Origin: Leclercia adecarboxylata
Lineage (GTDB): Bacteria; Pseudomonadota; Gammaproteobacteria; Enterobacterales; Enterobacteriaceae
Reading direction: 5' to 3'
Assembly (NCBI RefSeq): GCF_006171285.1
Contig: NZ_CP040889.1
Span: forward strand, 1,178,001-1,242,000
Length of the DNA: 64,000 nt
Below are positions 40,029 through 53,643 of this stretch, piece by piece (positions within the stretch are counted from its first letter, which is position 1; every line of letters begins with the position of its first letter). A model generated the notes under the pieces. The model did not search any database. It saw nothing but the letters and a program-made list of their open reading frames with translations, and was not told where the DNA came from. The translations under genes were made by a program, and so were the position numbers.

Positions 40029-41285
40029 ATGAACCTTAAGCTGCAGCTTAAAATCTTGTCGTTTCTGCAGTTCTGTCTGTGGGGGAGCTGGCTGACCACG
40101 CTCGGCTCCTACATGTTTGTCACGCTCAAATTCGACGGTGCCTCTATCGGCGCTGTCTATAGCTCTTTGGGCATTGCCGCTGTCCTGATGCCGACGCTGC
40201 TCGGGATCGTGGCGGACAAATGGATAAGCGCGAAGTGGGTCTATGCGCTTTGTCATCTGGTGGGGGCGGGTACGCTGTTTATGGCGGCCGAAGTCACCAC
40301 GCCAGGGGCGATGTTTATGGTGATCCTGCTTAACTCGCTGGCTTATATGCCAACGCTGGGGCTTATCAACACCATCTCCTACTACCGTCTGAAAAACGCC
40401 GGTATGGATATCGTGACCGACTTCCCACCGATCCGTATCTGGGGCACCATCGGCTTTATCATGGCGATGTGGGGCGTGAGCTTCGCAGGCTTCGAACTGA
40501 GCCATATGCAGCTCTACATCGGTGCTGCGCTGTCTCTGGTGCTGACGCTGTTCACCCTGACGCTGCCGCACATTCCGGTCTCTAACCAGCAGAAAAACCA
40601 GAGCTGGAGCTCCATGCTCGGCCTGGACGCGTTCGCGCTGTTCAAAAACAAACGCATGGCGATCTTCTTCATCTTCTCCATGCTGCTGGGTGCGGAGCTG
40701 CAGATCACCAACATGTTCGGCAACACCTTCCTGCACAGCTTCGATAACGACCCGATGTTCTCCGGGAGCTTTATCGTTGAACATGCCTCGGTGATGATGT
40801 CGATCTCCCAGATCTCCGAAACGCTGTTCATCCTGACCATCCCGTTCTTCCTGAGCCGCTACGGCATCAAGAACGTGATGATGATCAGTATCTTCGCGTG
40901 GATGCTGCGCTTTGGTCTGTTCGCCTACGGTGACCCGTCAGCCTTCGGTACCGTACTGCTGGTTCTGTCGATGATTGTCTACGGCTGCGCCTTCGACTTC
41001 TTCAACATCTCCGGTTCCGTGTTCGTGGAAAAAGAGGTTCGTCCGGAAATCCGCGCCAGCGCCCAGGGCATGTTCCTGATGATGACCAACGGCTTCGGCT
41101 GTATTCTCGGCGGCGTGGTGAGCGGCAAGGTTGTGGAGATGTATACCACTAACGGTATTACTAACTGGCAGCCGGTGTGGCTGATCTTCGCAGGCTACTC
41201 ACTGGTACTGGCTTTCGCGTTCATGGTGCTGTTCAAGTACAAACATGTTCGTACCCCAACAGGTGCGCAGACCGTCGCGCATTAA
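40029..41285 (+). CDS. nupG: Nucleoside:H+ symporter
   Basis: Inner-membrane nucleoside permease with 12 predicted helices that imports purine and pyrimidine nucleosides. 418 residues from ATG 40029 (MNLKLQLKILSFLQFCLWGSWL), AGGAAAG upstream. Convergent with speC through a shared terminator. Confidence 0.96.
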   Translation: MNLKLQLKILSFLQFCLWGSWLTTLGSYMFVTLKFDGASIGAVYSSLGIAAVLMPTLLGIVADKWISAKWVYALCHLVGAGTLFMAAEVTTPGAMFMVILLNSLAYMPTLGLINTISYYRLKNAGMDIVTDFPPIRIWGTIGFIMAMWGVSFAGFELSHMQLYIGAALSLVLTLFTLTLPHIPVSNQQKNQSWSSMLGLDAFALFKNKRMAIFFIFSMLLGAELQITNMFGNTFLHSFDNDPMFSGSFIVEHASVMMSISQISETLFILTIPFFLSRYGIKNVMMISIFAWMLRFGLFAYGDPSAFGTVLLVLSMIVYGCAFDFFNISGSVFVEKEVRPEIRASAQGMFLMMTNGFGCILGGVVSGKVVEMYTTNGITNWQPVWLIFAGYSLVLAFAFMVLFKYKHVRTPTGAQTVAH

Positions 41286-41295
41286 TCGGTTAAGT

Positions 41296-41324
41296 CCCCC
41301 TCCCTGCGGAGGGGGATTTTTTTT
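41296..41324. terminator. Bidirectional terminator between nupG and speC
   Basis: CCCCCTCC/GGAGGGGG stem with an eight-base T-run on the plus strand. The same stem also ends the convergent speC transcript. Confidence 0.8.
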
Positions 41325-43458
41325 ACTTCAGCACGTAGCCGTATAAACGCTTGATCCCGTCCGCATCCTTCTCGCTGTATACCCCCTGCAGTTCCGGTGA
41401 AAAACCGGGCAGCAGATTGACGCCCTCTTCCAGCGCCAGGAAGTAACGCTGCACCGCGCCGCCCCAGAGTTCACCCGGCACCACGCACAGCACGCCCGGC
41501 GGGTATGGCAGCGCCCCTTCCGCTGCGATGCGCCCTTCGGCTTCGCTGATGCGTACCAGTTCGACGTTACCGCGAATAAAGGCCTGGTTGGCATCCTGCG
41601 GGTTCATCGCCACGGTGGGCAGGCTCTCTTTGCGGAACATTGCCTTCTGCAGATCTTTCACGTCAAAGCTGACATACAGATCGTGCATCTCCTGACAGAG
41701 CTGGCGCAGCGTATAGTCGCGGTAGCGCACCGGATATTTGTTCCAGATGGTCGGCAGAACATCCGCCAGCGGGGTATCGTCTTCGATGTGCTGCTCAAAC
41801 TGGGCCAGCATCGCCACCAGCTGCGCCATTTTTTCGGCGCTCTCCGCCGGGGTCAGCAGGAAGAGAATGGAGTTGAGATCGCACTTCTCCGGGACAATGC
41901 CTTTCTCACGCAGGTAGTGCGCCAGAATGGTCGCCGGAATACCAAAATCGGTATATTCCCCGCTTTCAGCGTCGATGCCCGGCGTGGTCAGCAGCAGCTT
42001 GCAGGGATCGACAAAATACTGTTGCTCGGCATAGCCCTCAAAGCCGTGCCATTTCGCCCCCGGTTCAAAGCTGAAGAAGCGCAGCTCGCTGGCAATTGCG
42101 TGGGTTGGGTGATCCTGCCACGGACGTCCGGCCACGACCGGCGGGATAAACGGCTTAATCATCTTACAGTTGGCGATAATCGCCTTGCGCGCTTCAATGC
42201 CCAGCTCAACGCACTCTGCCCACAGCCGACGCCCGCTCTCCCCTTCGTGGATCTTGGCGTTCACGTCGAGGGCCGCAAACAGCGGGTAGAACGGGCTTGT
42301 AGAGGCGTGCATCATGAAGGCGTTGTTGAGCCGCTTATGCGGGCAGAAACGCGCCTGGCCGCGGATATGGTTATCCTTTTTATGGATCTGCGAAGTCTGG
42401 GAGAACCCGGCCTGCTGTTTGTGCACCGACTGGGTGACAAAGATCCCCGGATCGTTGGCGTTCAGCTCCAGCAGCAGCGGCGAACTGTCCGCCATCATCG
42501 GGATAAACTGCTCGTAACCCACCCACGCGGAGTCAAACAGGATGTAGTCGCAGAGCTGGCCAATCTTGTCGATCACCTGGCGGGCGTTATAGATGGTGCC
42601 GTCATAGGTGCCGAGCTGGATCACCGCCAGGCGGAACGGACGCGCTTCACGGGCTTTTTCCGGAGCGACTTCACGGACCAGCTCCCGCAGGTAGGCCTCG
42701 TCAAAACAGCAGTCATCAATGCCGCCAATAAAGCCAAACGGGTTGCGGGCTGCTTCGAGATAAACCGGCGTGGCACCGGCCTGGATCAGAGCGCCATGAT
42801 GGTTGGACTTATGGTTGTTGCGGTCGAACAGCACCAGATCGCCACGGGTCAGCAGCGCATTGGTCACCACCTTGTTGGCGGCCGAGGTGCCGTTGAGAAC
42901 GAAGTAGGTTTTGTCGGCGTTAAACACTTTCGCCGCGAACTTTTGCGCATGTTTGGCGGAACCTTCGTGGATCAGCAGATCGCCAAGCTTCACGTCGGCG
43001 TTGCACATATCGGCACGAAAGACGTTCTCACCGAAGAAATCGAAAAACTGACGCCCTGCAGGGTGCTTCTTAAAGAACGCGCCGTGCTGGTGCCCCGGAC
43101 AGGCAAAGGTGCTGTTGTCCATCGCCACGTACTGAGTGAGGGTGTCGAAAAACGGCGGCAACAGGTTCTCTTCGTAGCGACAGGCGGCGGCTTCCAGCTC
43201 TAACCACTCCTGCGCTTTGCCGTCGATCACCGCATCGACACCCGCAGGGGCTTCTACAGGCTCTGTTGAGAACATATAGACAGGCAGATGGAAACCGGTG
43301 CGTTTCAGTAACGCGAGGATGCCGCTGTGACTGTCAGCGACGGTAATGACGACTGCCGCCACATCCGTAAAATCTGTGTTATCCAGCGTCACCACTTCCC
43401 GGTGCGTGGATAAGGCGGACGCCAGCTCGCGGCTGACGGCAATTTTCATTGATTTCAT
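41323..43458 (-). CDS. speC: Constitutive ornithine decarboxylase
   Basis: PLP enzyme that decarboxylates ornithine to putrescine, the second route to putrescine besides SpeA-SpeB. 711 residues, the E. coli length. N-terminal wing domain (residues 1-105), PLP-binding core with SVHKQQAGFSQTSQ (internal aldimine lysine), and the C-terminal PPGVLCVVPGE segment. It has the standard nupG-speC-yqgA neighbours. Confidence 0.97.
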   Translation of the reverse strand: MKSMKIAVSRELASALSTHREVVTLDNTDFTDVAAVVITVADSHSGILALLKRTGFHLPVYMFSTEPVEAPAGVDAVIDGKAQEWLELEAAACRYEENLLPPFFDTLTQYVAMDNSTFACPGHQHGAFFKKHPAGRQFFDFFGENVFRADMCNADVKLGDLLIHEGSAKHAQKFAAKVFNADKTYFVLNGTSAANKVVTNALLTRGDLVLFDRNNHKSNHHGALIQAGATPVYLEAARNPFGFIGGIDDCCFDEAYLRELVREVAPEKAREARPFRLAVIQLGTYDGTIYNARQVIDKIGQLCDYILFDSAWVGYEQFIPMMADSSPLLLELNANDPGIFVTQSVHKQQAGFSQTSQIHKKDNHIRGQARFCPHKRLNNAFMMHASTSPFYPLFAALDVNAKIHEGESGRRLWAECVELGIEARKAIIANCKMIKPFIPPVVAGRPWQDHPTHAIASELRFFSFEPGAKWHGFEGYAEQQYFVDPCKLLLTTPGIDAESGEYTDFGIPATILAHYLREKGIVPEKCDLNSILFLLTPAESAEKMAQLVAMLAQFEQHIEDDTPLADVLPTIWNKYPVRYRDYTLRQLCQEMHDLYVSFDVKDLQKAMFRKESLPTVAMNPQDANQAFIRGNVELVRISEAEGRIAAEGALPYPPGVLCVVPGELWGGAVQRYFLALEEGVNLLPGFSPELQGVYSEKDADGIKRLYGYVLK

Positions 43459-43856
43459 AAGCGCAAATACCCGTGCAAGGCGAGAAAAAGCCCCGGACAG
43501 GGAGTCCCCCTGCCCAACGAATGTGTCTGACCGGAGTTCAGCTCCGACCGCCAGACATCAGTAAAAACAGAACGCGTCTGGTTTTACTGTTGTCCTGCAG
43601 TGAGCCTGCGTTACCCTCACCGCATGGTGAGCGTAGAATAAGATGTGTCGATACGGCCAGCCATTCGCACAGCGAGAGAAGATCTGTTCATGGGCGGCCC
43701 CGTATCTGAGAGAAGAAAATTCGCGCAATAATGTCACCTTTCATAAGGTGGTGCAAGAAGGAATCTTTATGCAAAATACGTCATTACATTTGGCGATTAC
43801 TCACTGAAAAGAGTAATAATAATGCAATATCAATGAGTAAATAACAGGAGTTCGCA
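43459..43856. other. Divergent speC-yqgA spacer (398 bp)
   Basis: Promoter regions of both genes; an ACCTTTCATAAGGT hairpin lies near 43736-43750. No gene, tRNA or known operator is recognised. Confidence 0.5.
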
Positions 43857-44555
43857 GTGGTTATTGGACCATTTATTAACGCAGGTGCGGTGCTGCTGGG
43901 CGGCGTGCTGGGCGCCGTGCTGAGCCAGCGATTACCGGAGCGTATTCGCTCCTCCATGCCCTCGATCTTCGGCCTGGCCTCACTAGGTATTGGTATTCTG
44001 CTGGTCATCAAGTGCGCCAACCTGCCGGTAATGGTGCTGGCAACGCTGATTGGCGAGTTTTGCTATCTGGAGAAGGGTATTAATGGTGCCGTCAGCAGAG
44101 CGAAAAATCTGCTCTCGCGGGGTAAACAGAAAGGCGGCGGTCACGACGCGTTTATCCAGAACTATGTGGCCATCATTATTCTGTTCTGCGCCAGCGGTAC
44201 GGGAATTTTTGGTTCGATGCAGGAAGGAATGATCGGAGATCCGAGCATACTGATCGCGAAAGCCTTTCTCGATTTCTTTACCGCCACCATCTTTACGACC
44301 ACACTCGGTATTGCCGTCGCCGCCATCTGCGTGCCGATGCTGCTTATCCAGCTCGCCCTGGCAACCTGCGCCACGCTGATACTGCCGCTGACAACCCCGG
44401 CAATGATGGCTGACTTCACCGCCGTCGGTGGCCTGCTGCTGCTGGCGACGGGTTTGAGGATCTGTGGGATCAAGATGTTTGCGGTGGTGAATATGCTGCC
44501 TGCGCTGGTGATCGCCATGCCGCTCTCTGCCCTGTGGACTGCGTTTTTTGCCTGA
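43857..44555 (+). CDS. yqgA: YqgA family inner-membrane protein (DUF554)
   Basis: 232 residues with about six predicted membrane helices (E. coli YqgA 235). The start is GTG, preceded by AGGAG seven bases upstream. DUF554 motifs VIGPFINAGAVLLGGVLGAVLS and FCASGTGIFGSMQEGMIGD. Function unknown; possibly a transporter. Confidence 0.93.
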   Translation: MVIGPFINAGAVLLGGVLGAVLSQRLPERIRSSMPSIFGLASLGIGILLVIKCANLPVMVLATLIGEFCYLEKGINGAVSRAKNLLSRGKQKGGGHDAFIQNYVAIIILFCASGTGIFGSMQEGMIGDPSILIAKAFLDFFTATIFTTTLGIAVAAICVPMLLIQLALATCATLILPLTTPAMMADFTAVGGLLLLATGLRICGIKMFAVVNMLPALVIAMPLSALWTAFFA

Positions 44556-44650
44556 TATTGCAGCGAAATGGCGACAGAGTGTGCGGTCAGTAGCGAAATT
44601 AACAAATATCGTTGACGGCAGAGGGTAGATCGGGTTTAATGCGCCCCGTT

Positions 44651-44726
44651 GCCCGGATAGCTCAGTCGGTAGAGCAGGGGATTGAAAATCCCCGTGTCCT
44701 TGGTTCGATTCCGAGTCCGGGCACCA
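44651..44726 (+). tRNA. pheV: tRNA-Phe (anticodon GAA)
   Basis: 76 nt, identical as far as I recall to E. coli pheV: acceptor GCCCGGA pairs TCCGGGC, anticodon GAA at 44684-44686, T-loop GGTTCGATTCC, encoded CCA end. It is a common integration site for genomic islands, but no integrase or att repeat follows here. Confidence 0.98.
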
Positions 44727-44736
44727 CTATTTAAAG

Positions 44737-44765
44737 AACCCGCCCAAAAGGCGGGTTTTTGCTTT
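44737..44765 (+). terminator. Terminator of tRNA-Phe
   Basis: AACCCGCC/GGCGGGTT stem with a T-rich tail, 10 bp after the CCA end. Confidence 0.85.
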
Positions 44766-44945
44766 TGCAGAACCGAACTTTCATCGCTCTCTATTAACTC
44801 TTCTTTAATGGCCCTAAATTTGCGACCCATACGCGTTGCGAAGGTTTTAACTTCTGCAACGCAGTCCTGCGTCTATCTGGCTTCTTATGGCCGTCCAGAC
44901 ACTATATAGTCAATGATTAAGAGCGCCCTTCGCTAACAAACGGCG

Positions 44946-45287
44946 TTACGCCTTTTTCGCGCTGTAGACTTCTTCCCCAGAGAAGGTCGGTTCAGCCCAG
45001 AAGTTGATATTGAACTGGGCGTCATCCGTCATCTCAATACGGTGCCAGTACTGCGGTGGGCTGGTCGCGAAGTTACCTGCGTTAATCACAACCTTCACTT
45101 CTGGTTCTGTTGCTTCTGCGTTCGCAAAGCCGTAATAGGTTACGGTCCCTTCCATCACACAAAGCTGCCCAAAGATGCCAGCTGCGGTATTGTGATGGCT
45201 CAGAAGCGCTGCAGGAACGTTATCTTTAGTGAAGAAGGGAGTTGAACGTTTGATTGTCCAGTTTTTGGGGATTCTTTGATGGCTCAT
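44946..45287 (-). CDS. DUF1971 (YeaR/TehB-like) small cupin-fold protein
   Basis: 113 residues resembling E. coli YeaR: RSTPFFTKDNVPAALLSHHNTAAG, a central VMEGTVTYYGFA, and FATSPPQYWHRIEMTDDAQFNINFW. The single-domain beta-barrel family is linked in E. coli to nitrate/NO response and, in TehB fusions, to tellurite resistance. The gene stands alone between pheV and the rRNA operon, not with yoaG. It holds the only CAGTACTG outside the integrated element (45046-45053). Confidence 0.8.
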   Translation of the reverse strand: MSHQRIPKNWTIKRSTPFFTKDNVPAALLSHHNTAAGIFGQLCVMEGTVTYYGFANAEATEPEVKVVINAGNFATSPPQYWHRIEMTDDAQFNINFWAEPTFSGEEVYSAKKA

Positions 45288-45413
45288 AATGACCTCCGAT
45301 TTAAAACATGTATTTAAATTACATGTTTATGATAAGCCTGTAAAGGCCATTTGATAATAACTCTCATTTCTATTATTAATGGAGGATATATAACAGAGAA
45401 TTGTTTTTTGTAG

Positions 45414-45439
45414 GCCCGGTAAGCGCAGCGCCACCGGGC
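45414..45439. repeat. REP palindrome downstream of the rRNA operon
   Basis: GCCCGGTAAGCGCAGCGCC with ACCGGGC, identical to the copy at 6069-6094. Confidence 0.75.
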
Positions 45440-45454
45440 AGGACGGGCACAAAC

Positions 45455-45483
45455 GCAAAAAGCCCGTCCTTGCGGACGGGCTC
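45455..45483 (-). terminator. rRNA operon terminator
   Basis: AGCCCGTCC/GGACGGGCT stem with TTTTTGCG on the minus strand, 13 bp beyond the 5S gene. Confidence 0.9.
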
Positions 45484-45495
45484 TTGGCTTGTTTG

Positions 45496-45615
45496 ATGCC
45501 TGGCAGTTCCCTACTCTCGCATGGGGAGACCCCACACTACCATCGGCGCTACGGCGTTTCACTTCTGAGTTCGGCATGGGGTCAGGTGGGACCACCGCGC
45601 TACAGCCGCCAGGCA
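45496..45615 (-). rRNA. rrf: 5S ribosomal RNA
   Basis: 120 nt. The minus strand begins TGCCTGGCGGCTGTAGCGCG and ends in TGCCAGGCAT, with the standard CCATGCCGAACTCAGAAGTG core. The 5' and 3' ends pair over about 10 bp. Confidence 0.98.
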
Positions 45616-45677
45616 AATTCTGTAATCTGTATCAGCTGAAAATCATCTCAAATCCACCGAAACAGCTTCGGCGTTGT

Positions 45678-48580
<2,903 letters not shown>

Positions 48581-48805
48581 TCACAACCCGAAGCTGTTTC
48601 ACTTCGCGTTGTGAAAATTTGAGAGACTCGAACACACTTACCATCTGTTCCTGTTACGGAGAACAGACACAGTGTGTCGTTTCAATTTTCAGCTTGATCC
48701 AGATTTTTAAAGAGCAAAACTTCTTAATGCACTCAAAAGTACATTCAGAAGTTCATCATTCATCAGACAATCTGTGTGGACACTACAAAGGCAGGTTCTT
48801 TAAGG
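48581..48805 (-). other. 16S-23S spacer without tRNA genes (225 bp)
   Basis: Contains the flanking processing stems (GAAGCTGTTTCACTTCGCG near the 23S end), a boxA-like TGCTCTTTAA-type tract (TTTAAAGAGCA on the plus strand) and the GACAATCTGTGTGG stretch. Neither tRNA-Glu nor tRNA-Ile/tRNA-Ala is present. Confidence 0.85.
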
Positions 48806-50343
<1,538 letters not shown>

Positions 50344-50700
50344 AAGTTTGATGCTCGTGAATTAAACTTCGTAATGAATTACGTATGTTCACTCAGAGAC
50401 TTGGTATTCATTTATTGTCCGAAGACATTAAGAATCCATGTCACTTTGAGTGCCCACACAGATTGTCTGATAAATTGTTAAAGAGCAGTGCAACGCGGCT
50501 TTCGCTCACCGTTGCGAGGTGGCGTATATTACGCTTTCCTCTTTCAGAGTCAAGCGATTATTTCACGCTTTTCTCTTCAACCGGCCCGGCTGTTAGTGTG
50601 AAGTGATTCACATCCGCCGTGTCGATGGAGGCGCATTATAGGGAGTTCTCTTCAGGCCGCAACCCTTAAATGACAGAAAAATGACTGACTGCTGAATTCC
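50344..50700 (-). promoter_or_regulatory. rRNA operon leader with boxA and promoters P1 and P2
   Basis: P1: TTGCGG (50662-50657), 16 bp, TATAAT (50640-50635), followed by the GC-rich discriminator GCGCCTCC typical of stringently controlled rrn P1. P2: TTGACT (50553-50548), 16 bp, TAATAT (50531-50526). The boxA/antitermination sequence TGCTCTTTAACAATTTATCAG is at about 50488-50468. This explains most of the 452 bp between 16S and the PTS gene. A single consensus DnaA box TTATCCACA at 50739-50747 lies beyond it. Confidence 0.9.
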
Positions 50701-50795
50701 CCAGCAAAACCCCGCCTTATACCTGATTACACACAGACTTATCCACAATCACCGTGATATTAGCCGCTGCGCAGGCGGTGAGACGGGGTTCTGAA

Positions 50796-52169
50796 TCATT
50801 CGGAGGCTTGCTCTTTTCCTACCAGAACTATGGTCAGCATAAAGGACAACACCAGTGATATCGCCACGCCTGCCAGGGCGAAGACAAAGTACGGGCCTAT
50901 ATAAGCAGGCAAGCTGAAGATGCTCGACAAGATATAGCCATAAAGACGCACGCCGAAGAAGGCGATGAAGGCAGACGCGAGGGAGCTGGCTACCGTCGCC
51001 GCAATGAACGCTTTTTTGTAGCGCGTCAGTACCCCAAAGAGTGCCGGCTCGGTAATGCCCAGCAGCGCAGAGATGGCCGCCGACAGCGTGACGGTCTTCT
51101 CCTGACGATTACGGCTCAGGCGCCAGATAGCAAACGTCGCCCCCGCAATCGCCATATTGGCCATAAACATCATCGGCATCAGCATGTCGTAGCCACGGTC
51201 GCTGAAGTTCTGCAGGGCGATGGGCGTCATCGCGTGGTGCATCCCGGTCAGGATCGCCACTGGACGGATGGCCCCAACAATGAACCCGGCAAAACTGGCC
51301 GACACACCAAACAGCCCTTCTATAAAGAAGGCGAGTCCTTTACCCAGCCAGATGCCGATGGGGCCGATCACCACCAGCGCCGCCAGCGCACCTATAAAGA
51401 GGGTGAGCGTGGGCGTAAATACGGTTTTGAGCACATCCGGCATAATGCTGTCGACCCAGCGATGGATATAGCTCAGTGCCAGCACCGAGAAAATCACCGG
51501 AATCACGCTCGAAGCATAGTTAAAGACGGATACCGGGATCGCATTCATTAACCAGAGGGCACTCACCGCACCTTCCTGATGTGTCGCCAGCGCTTTCGCC
51601 GCTTCTATTAAGGAGGGATACATCAGACAGGCAGCAACCGCTGCGGCGAGATACTCATTCGTTTTAAAAATCTTAGCCGCCGACACCGCAAGAAAGAACG
51701 GCAGGAAATAAAAGACGCCGCTGGCGATAAGGTCTATCACCATAACGGTATCGCTTTTTGCCGACACCACCTTAAGCGCGATGAGCCCAGCCAGCAGGCC
51801 CTTGATCATCCCAGCCCCGGCAATGGCCGGTACAATCGGACCAAATACGCCCGATACGGTATCCATAAAGAGAGAGACCAGGCTTTTACGCCCCTTTTTT
51901 GCCGTTGGTGCATTACTGGCATCCTGACCTAGCACGCTGAGCATTTGCTCGTACCAGCTGTTAACCTTGGGACCGATAATCACCTGAAACTGATCGCTCT
52001 GGAGTTGTGCCCCCAGCACACCGGGCACATTTTTGATCGCGTTTTGATCCACTTTATTATCGTCGATTAAATCAAACCGCAGCCGCGTCATGCAGTGCCA
52101 GACCTTATTAATATTCCCCTGCCCGCCAACCAGACGAATAATATTATTGATGGCTTCTTGCGTCCCCAT
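50796..52169 (-). CDS. PTS sugar permease, EIIBC (glucose/sucrose-type superfamily)
   Basis: Phosphorylates and imports an unidentified sugar. The start at 52169 (MGTQEAINNIIRLVGGQGN; CAGGAG upstream) gives 457 residues; a longer frame upstream lacks homology. EIIB domain (1-90) with phospho-cysteine 27 in WHCMTRLRF. EIIC domain (about 105-450) with around ten membrane helices and the TGMHHAMTP and GITEPALFG motifs of sucrose, trehalose and beta-glucoside permeases. There is no EIIA domain, so it probably uses the glucose EIIA (Crr). Divergent from the dehydratase gene. Confidence 0.88.
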   Translation of the reverse strand: MGTQEAINNIIRLVGGQGNINKVWHCMTRLRFDLIDDNKVDQNAIKNVPGVLGAQLQSDQFQVIIGPKVNSWYEQMLSVLGQDASNAPTAKKGRKSLVSLFMDTVSGVFGPIVPAIAGAGMIKGLLAGLIALKVVSAKSDTVMVIDLIASGVFYFLPFFLAVSAAKIFKTNEYLAAAVAACLMYPSLIEAAKALATHQEGAVSALWLMNAIPVSVFNYASSVIPVIFSVLALSYIHRWVDSIMPDVLKTVFTPTLTLFIGALAALVVIGPIGIWLGKGLAFFIEGLFGVSASFAGFIVGAIRPVAILTGMHHAMTPIALQNFSDRGYDMLMPMMFMANMAIAGATFAIWRLSRNRQEKTVTLSAAISALLGITEPALFGVLTRYKKAFIAATVASSLASAFIAFFGVRLYGYILSSIFSLPAYIGPYFVFALAGVAISLVLSFMLTIVLVGKEQASE

Positions 52170-52443
52170 AAAGACTCCTGCCTTTATTGTTGTCGTTTTA
52201 TTGATGCAGTGAGCATAAATAAACCACAACAACAAAACAAACCAATAAAATTTGAAGTCGCTCACAATCAGCCTGCATAAGAGAAAAAAACTGTAGATAA
52301 CGCAAAATTGGTACGGTTTTTAATTAAAATAAAACCAAATAACTGACCAAAATAAATAATAAAAAAAACCATTTACCCGCCAACATTTTTGGGGTGATGA
52401 TATTCCCATTCTGTATTTCCACAGCGCAGCAAAGGAGTTTCTC
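52170..52443. promoter_or_regulatory. Divergent promoter region of PTS and dehydratase genes
   Basis: 274 bp, AT-rich, with an imperfect inverted repeat near 52308-52341 (TTGGTACGGTTTT and AAAACCAA). It is a possible operator for the GntR regulator encoded at 53631-54350; assignment by position only. Confidence 0.35.
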
Positions 52444-53643
52444 GTGACGCCTGTGATTATCAAAAATATCGAGTGTTTTATTACCCGCCCGGACCGACAT
52501 AACCTGGTAACCGTGCGCGTCACAACGGAGCAAGGGCCTGTCGGACACGGCTGTGCCACCTTCCAGCAGCGCCCTCTGGCAGTTAAAACACTTGTTGATG
52601 AGTACCTTAAACCGCTGCTGATCGGCCGGGATGCTAACAACATCGAAGATCTATGGCAGATGATGAACGTCAACGCCTACTGGCGTAACGGTCCGGTGAT
52701 GAATAATGCTATCTCCGGCGTAGATATGGCCCTGTGGGATATCAAAGGAAAACTGGCTGGTATGCCGCTGTATCAGCTGCTGGGCGGGAAATCCCGTGAT
52801 GCGATCCCCGCTTACAGCCACGCCAGCGGCGAGACGCTGGAAGAGCTGTTTGCCTCGGTCGATAAACTGGTGGCGCAGGGTTATCGACATATCCGCTGCC
52901 AGCTCGGTTTTTACGGCGGCACGCCGTCGGCCCTGCACGCCCCGGAAAATCCAACGGCAGGTGCGTGGTTCGATCAGCATGAATATATGAGCAATACCGT
53001 GGAGATGTTCCGCGCCCTGCGCGAGAAATATGGCTGGAAGCTCCAGCTCTTACACGATGTGCACGAGCGCCTGTTCCCCCAGCAGGCGGTGCTGCTGGCC
53101 AAACAGCTGGAGCCTTATCAGCCCTATTTTATCGAAGATATTTTGCCGCCCCAGCAGAGCGCCTGGCTGGAACAGGTTCGTCAGCAAAGCTGCGTCCCGC
53201 TGGCGATGGGGGAGTTATTCAATAATCCGGCGGAGTGGCACGACTTGATCGTAAATCGTCGTATCGACTTTATTCGCTGTCATGTTTCACAGATCGGCGG
53301 TATTACCCCCGCGCTTAAGCTGGCGCATTTATGCCAGGCCTTTGGCGTGCGCCTTGCCTGGCATGGCCCCGGCGATATGACCCCGATCGGCGTGGCGGTA
53401 AATACGCACCTGAATATTCATCTGCACAATGCCGCCATTCAGGAGTTTATCCCCCGCTCAGCCACGACCGACAGCGTGTTTCCCGGCGCGCCTGAGGTGA
53501 AGGACGGGTTTGTCTACCCGCCGGCCGCACCAGGCATCGGCACCGGCTTTAATGAAGAGCAGGCCCTGGCGTATCCGGTGGTTTATCGCCCGCACGAGTG
53601 GACGCAAAGCCGCCTGCCGGACGGCACCATTCATACGCCCTGA
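52444..53643 (+). CDS. Enolase-superfamily sugar acid dehydratase, ManD/RspA subgroup
   Basis: Probably dehydrates D-mannonate or D-gluconate to 2-keto-3-deoxygluconate. 399 residues from GTG 52444 with AGGAG seven bases upstream. N-terminal capping domain, then a barrel with metal ligands and catalytic residues in the ManD pattern: Asp and His in LLHDVHERL, Glu in YFIEDILPP, Glu in AMGELFNNP, and the late histidine in [10 protein letters not shown]. The family includes inactive or low-activity members (RspA), so the true substrate is uncertain. A PTS sugar beside an acid-sugar dehydratase is unusual. Confidence 0.85.
   Translation: MTPVIIKNIECFITRPDRHNLVTVRVTTEQGPVGHGCATFQQRPLAVKTLVDEYLKPLLIGRDANNIEDLWQMMNVNAYWRNGPVMNNAISGVDMALWDIKGKLAGMPLYQLLGGKSRDAIPAYSHASGETLEELFASVDKLVAQGYRHIRCQLGFYGGTPSALHAPENPTAGAWFDQHEYMSNTVEMFRALREKYGWKLQLLHDVHERLFPQQAVLLAKQLEPYQPYFIEDILPPQQSAWLEQVRQQSCVPLAMGELFNNPAEWHDLIVNRRIDFIRCHVSQIGGITPALKLAHLCQAFGVRLAWHGPGDMTPIGVAVNTHLNIHLHNAAIQEFIPRSATTDSVFPGAPEVKDGFVYPPAAPGIGTGFNEEQALAYPVVYRPHEWTQSRLPDGTIHTP

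Noticed and set aside
44727..44945. Possible remnant of an island at pheV
   Set aside because: No repeat of the tRNA 3' end and no integrase fragment could be recognised in this stretch.
50739..50747. Consensus DnaA box TTATCCACA
   Set aside because: A single isolated copy upstream of the rRNA promoters; no cluster, AT-rich unwinding element or replication gene nearby.
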